DNA of 64,000 bases from Leptotrichia sp. oral taxon 847. GTDB lineage: Bacteria > Fusobacteriota > Fusobacteriia > Fusobacteriales > Leptotrichiaceae. Position 1 is the stretch's first letter. Each line of letters starts with the position of its first letter. Shown one piece after another: positions 62,742 to 64,000 of the stretch. Position numbers and translations under genes: made by a program. Location: NCBI RefSeq assembly GCF_001553645.1, contig NZ_CP014231.1, positions 434,001 through 498,000 of the forward strand. The letters run 5' to 3'. Under the pieces are notes generated by a model. The model searched no databases, was not told the DNA's origin, and worked only from the letters and a program-made list of their open reading frames with translations.

Positions 62742-64000
62742 TTATTTTATCCTAAGCTTTCTGTACCTATTCACCGCCGCACAAAATTCCTGCTTTCTAG
62801 GCAATGCCAAATTTCCTGGATGCCCTGTGTACGAAGAAATCGAATCAAGCCCATCCTTTTCAATTCTTTCATAAATCCTGTCAGCCGCTTGTGAAAGTGT
62901 CAGTTTTTCATCCAACACTTTATTTTTAAAATAGTCAATCATTACAGCAATGCAGTTTGTCTGGCTATCATCCACAAGCTGCTCCAGCCCCGAAATGTCG
63001 ATTAATTCCTTTCCATACAAAATACTGTATTTCCCTTTAGCTTTTGTTTTATCCAGTTTTCCAGATTGTGAAAAACTTTTTTTAAGTGGAATACGCTGTG
63101 TAACTCCTTTAAATTTATCATTTGAAGAAAATTCTCTCTTGTTTTCATCCAATTTTGCAATCTCTTTTGCTTTTTCTGTCACATCTTTTGGCACATATTC
63201 ATCCATCATTATAACGTGATTTGCCACATCAAAATAATCTCCAGAGCCACCAACAATCAATATAGTAGAAACTCCAAAATTGTCATAAAGTTCCTTTACC
63301 CTGTCAATAAACGGTGTTATCGGCTCTTTTTCCTTTGCCACAAGTTTTTGCATTCTTGCGTCACGAATCATAAAATTTGTAGCTGAAGTGTCCTCATCTA
63401 TTAGAAGCAAAGAAGTCCCGTATTCCAGCGCTTCTGCCACATTTGCCGCCTGCGATGTGCTTCCGCTCGCATTTTCAGTCGAAAAAGCCCTTGTATCCTT
63501 ATTTTGTGGCAAGTTATTTATAAATCCGCTTATATTCACCTTTTCCACATTTCTTCCATCTTCCGCACGTATTTTTACCGCATCCGATTCAGAAATTATA
63601 AATTCACGCCCATCTTGAGCAATGTGATTATAAACCCCTCTTTCAAGTGCTGCAAGCAACGTGGATTTACCGTGATAACCTCCACCTACAATTAGCGTAA
63701 TTCCTTTTGGAATCCCCATTCCACTTACTTCTTTCCCGCTCGGAAGTTTTAACGTAACCTCAAATTTTTCTGGACTTTTAAACTTAACTGCATTTTTCAT
63801 AGGCTTATCCGAAACTCCACTTTCCCGAGGAAGCACAGAACCATTAGCCACAAACGCAACAAGTCCTTTTTCCTTCAACATTTTTCTTGCATATTCCTGA
63901 TCCAGCACTAGAATTACCTGCTCATTTAACGCTTTTTTATTCAAATTATCATAAATAATGGATTTTTCTACAATTTTAGGGAGCTGCTCAAAAATAATTT
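62742..64000 (-). CDS. ABC-class ATPase of the COG3044 type, partial (runs off right edge)
   Basis: A predicted ATPase of unknown role, conserved across bacteria. A TTG occurs at 63944, but the frame stays open to the window edge and reads family-like sequence beyond it (EQLPKIVEKSIIYDNLNKK), so the true start is outside. Visible motifs: GLVAFVANGSVLPRESGVSD, the degenerate P-loop VGGGYHGKSTLL, LLLIDEDTSATNFMIRD (Walker B-like) and TILIVGGSGDYFDVANHVIMM. About 419 residues are inside, ending in a basic C-terminus. Confidence 0.88.
   Translation of the reverse strand, partial: IIFEQLPKIVEKSIIYDNLNKKALNEQVILVLDQEYARKMLKEKGLVAFVANGSVLPRESGVSDKPMKNAVKFKSPEKFEVTLKLPSGKEVSGMGIPKGITLIVGGGYHGKSTLLAALERGVYNHIAQDGREFIISESDAVKIRAEDGRNVEKVNISGFINNLPQNKDTRAFSTENASGSTSQAANVAEALEYGTSLLLIDEDTSATNFMIRDARMQKLVAKEKEPITPFIDRVKELYDNFGVSTILIVGGSGDYFDVANHVIMMDEYVPKDVTEKAKEIAKLDENKREFSSNDKFKGVTQRIPLKKSFSQSGKLDKTKAKGKYSILYGKELIDISGLEQLVDDSQTNCIAVMIDYFKNKVLDEKLTLSQAADRIYERIEKDGLDSISSYTGHPGNLALPRKQEFCAAVNRYRKLRIK

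Overview
The window is a very AT-rich bacterial chromosome segment with a Gram-negative envelope: KdsA for Kdo synthesis, Lgt with a lipoprotein, and a 2287-residue outer-membrane autotransporter carrying the extended N-terminal segment typical of Leptotrichia/Fusobacterium autotransporters. Those traits, the type III glutamine synthetase, the exported subtype-B tannase relative and the low-GC codon use suggest Leptotrichia or a close relative (Fusobacteriota). This assignment is inference; no 16S gene is present.

Layout. 1-5.3 kb: divergent nitrogen-assimilation genes gltB (minus, cut by the left edge) and type III glutamine synthetase. 5.4-14 kb: an AEC transporter, an exported tannase-like esterase, tRNA-Lys(CTT), and a run of poorly known genes (a small hypothetical, an exported DKNYY-repeat protein, an exported DUF4424/YARHG protein, a TPR protein). 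14.6-20.9 kb: gltS, then a compact plus-strand run era, DUF896, HAD phosphatase, TruA-like protein with a KH tail, HD protein, rluD-type synthase and rnhB. 20.9-27.7 kb (minus): exported hypothetical, nitroreductase, glgA, glgC, argG. 27.8-34.4 kb: pepP/pepQ-type peptidase, typA, dxs (minus), hemolysin III-type protein and an orphan OrfA-like HTH gene. 34.6-45.4 kb (minus): lgt, class V aminotransferase, kdsA, folC, rpsP, then dinG-like helicase, pgpH, ybeY, dgkA-PAP2 in the order often seen around pgpH/ybeY/dgkA. 45.6-52.5 kb: the autotransporter. 52.9-64 kb (minus): copY-copA with cop-box operators, nadK-recN-truncated xerD-membrane protein, RNase P RNA, ilvC, a lipoprotein, an ABC ATP-binding protein, and a COG3044-type ABC-class ATPase cut by the right edge.

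The most striking non-genic content is a family of about 460-bp, non-coding, comparatively GC-rich intergenic elements. Four near-identical copies (A-D) each sit between 10-12-bp direct repeats that differ from copy to copy, which is the signature of transposition. They have imperfect terminal inverted repeats and strong internal hairpins, and fall into two subtypes that differ by exchanged palindromic hairpin-tip modules. A decayed copy (E) and a short inverted fragment (F) are also present.

Other highlights: a 16-nt T tract forms the whole -35/-10 spacer but two bases of the autotransporter promoter, a plausible phase-variation switch. The dgkA-PAP2 gene has a well-placed upstream start in a different frame, joined through an in-phase A AAA AAG slippery heptamer. 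An 11-G homopolymer lies between the tannase and tRNA genes. Three copies of TTTTACACAT surround the glutamine synthetase promoter. A XerD-type recombinase has lost its catalytic core.
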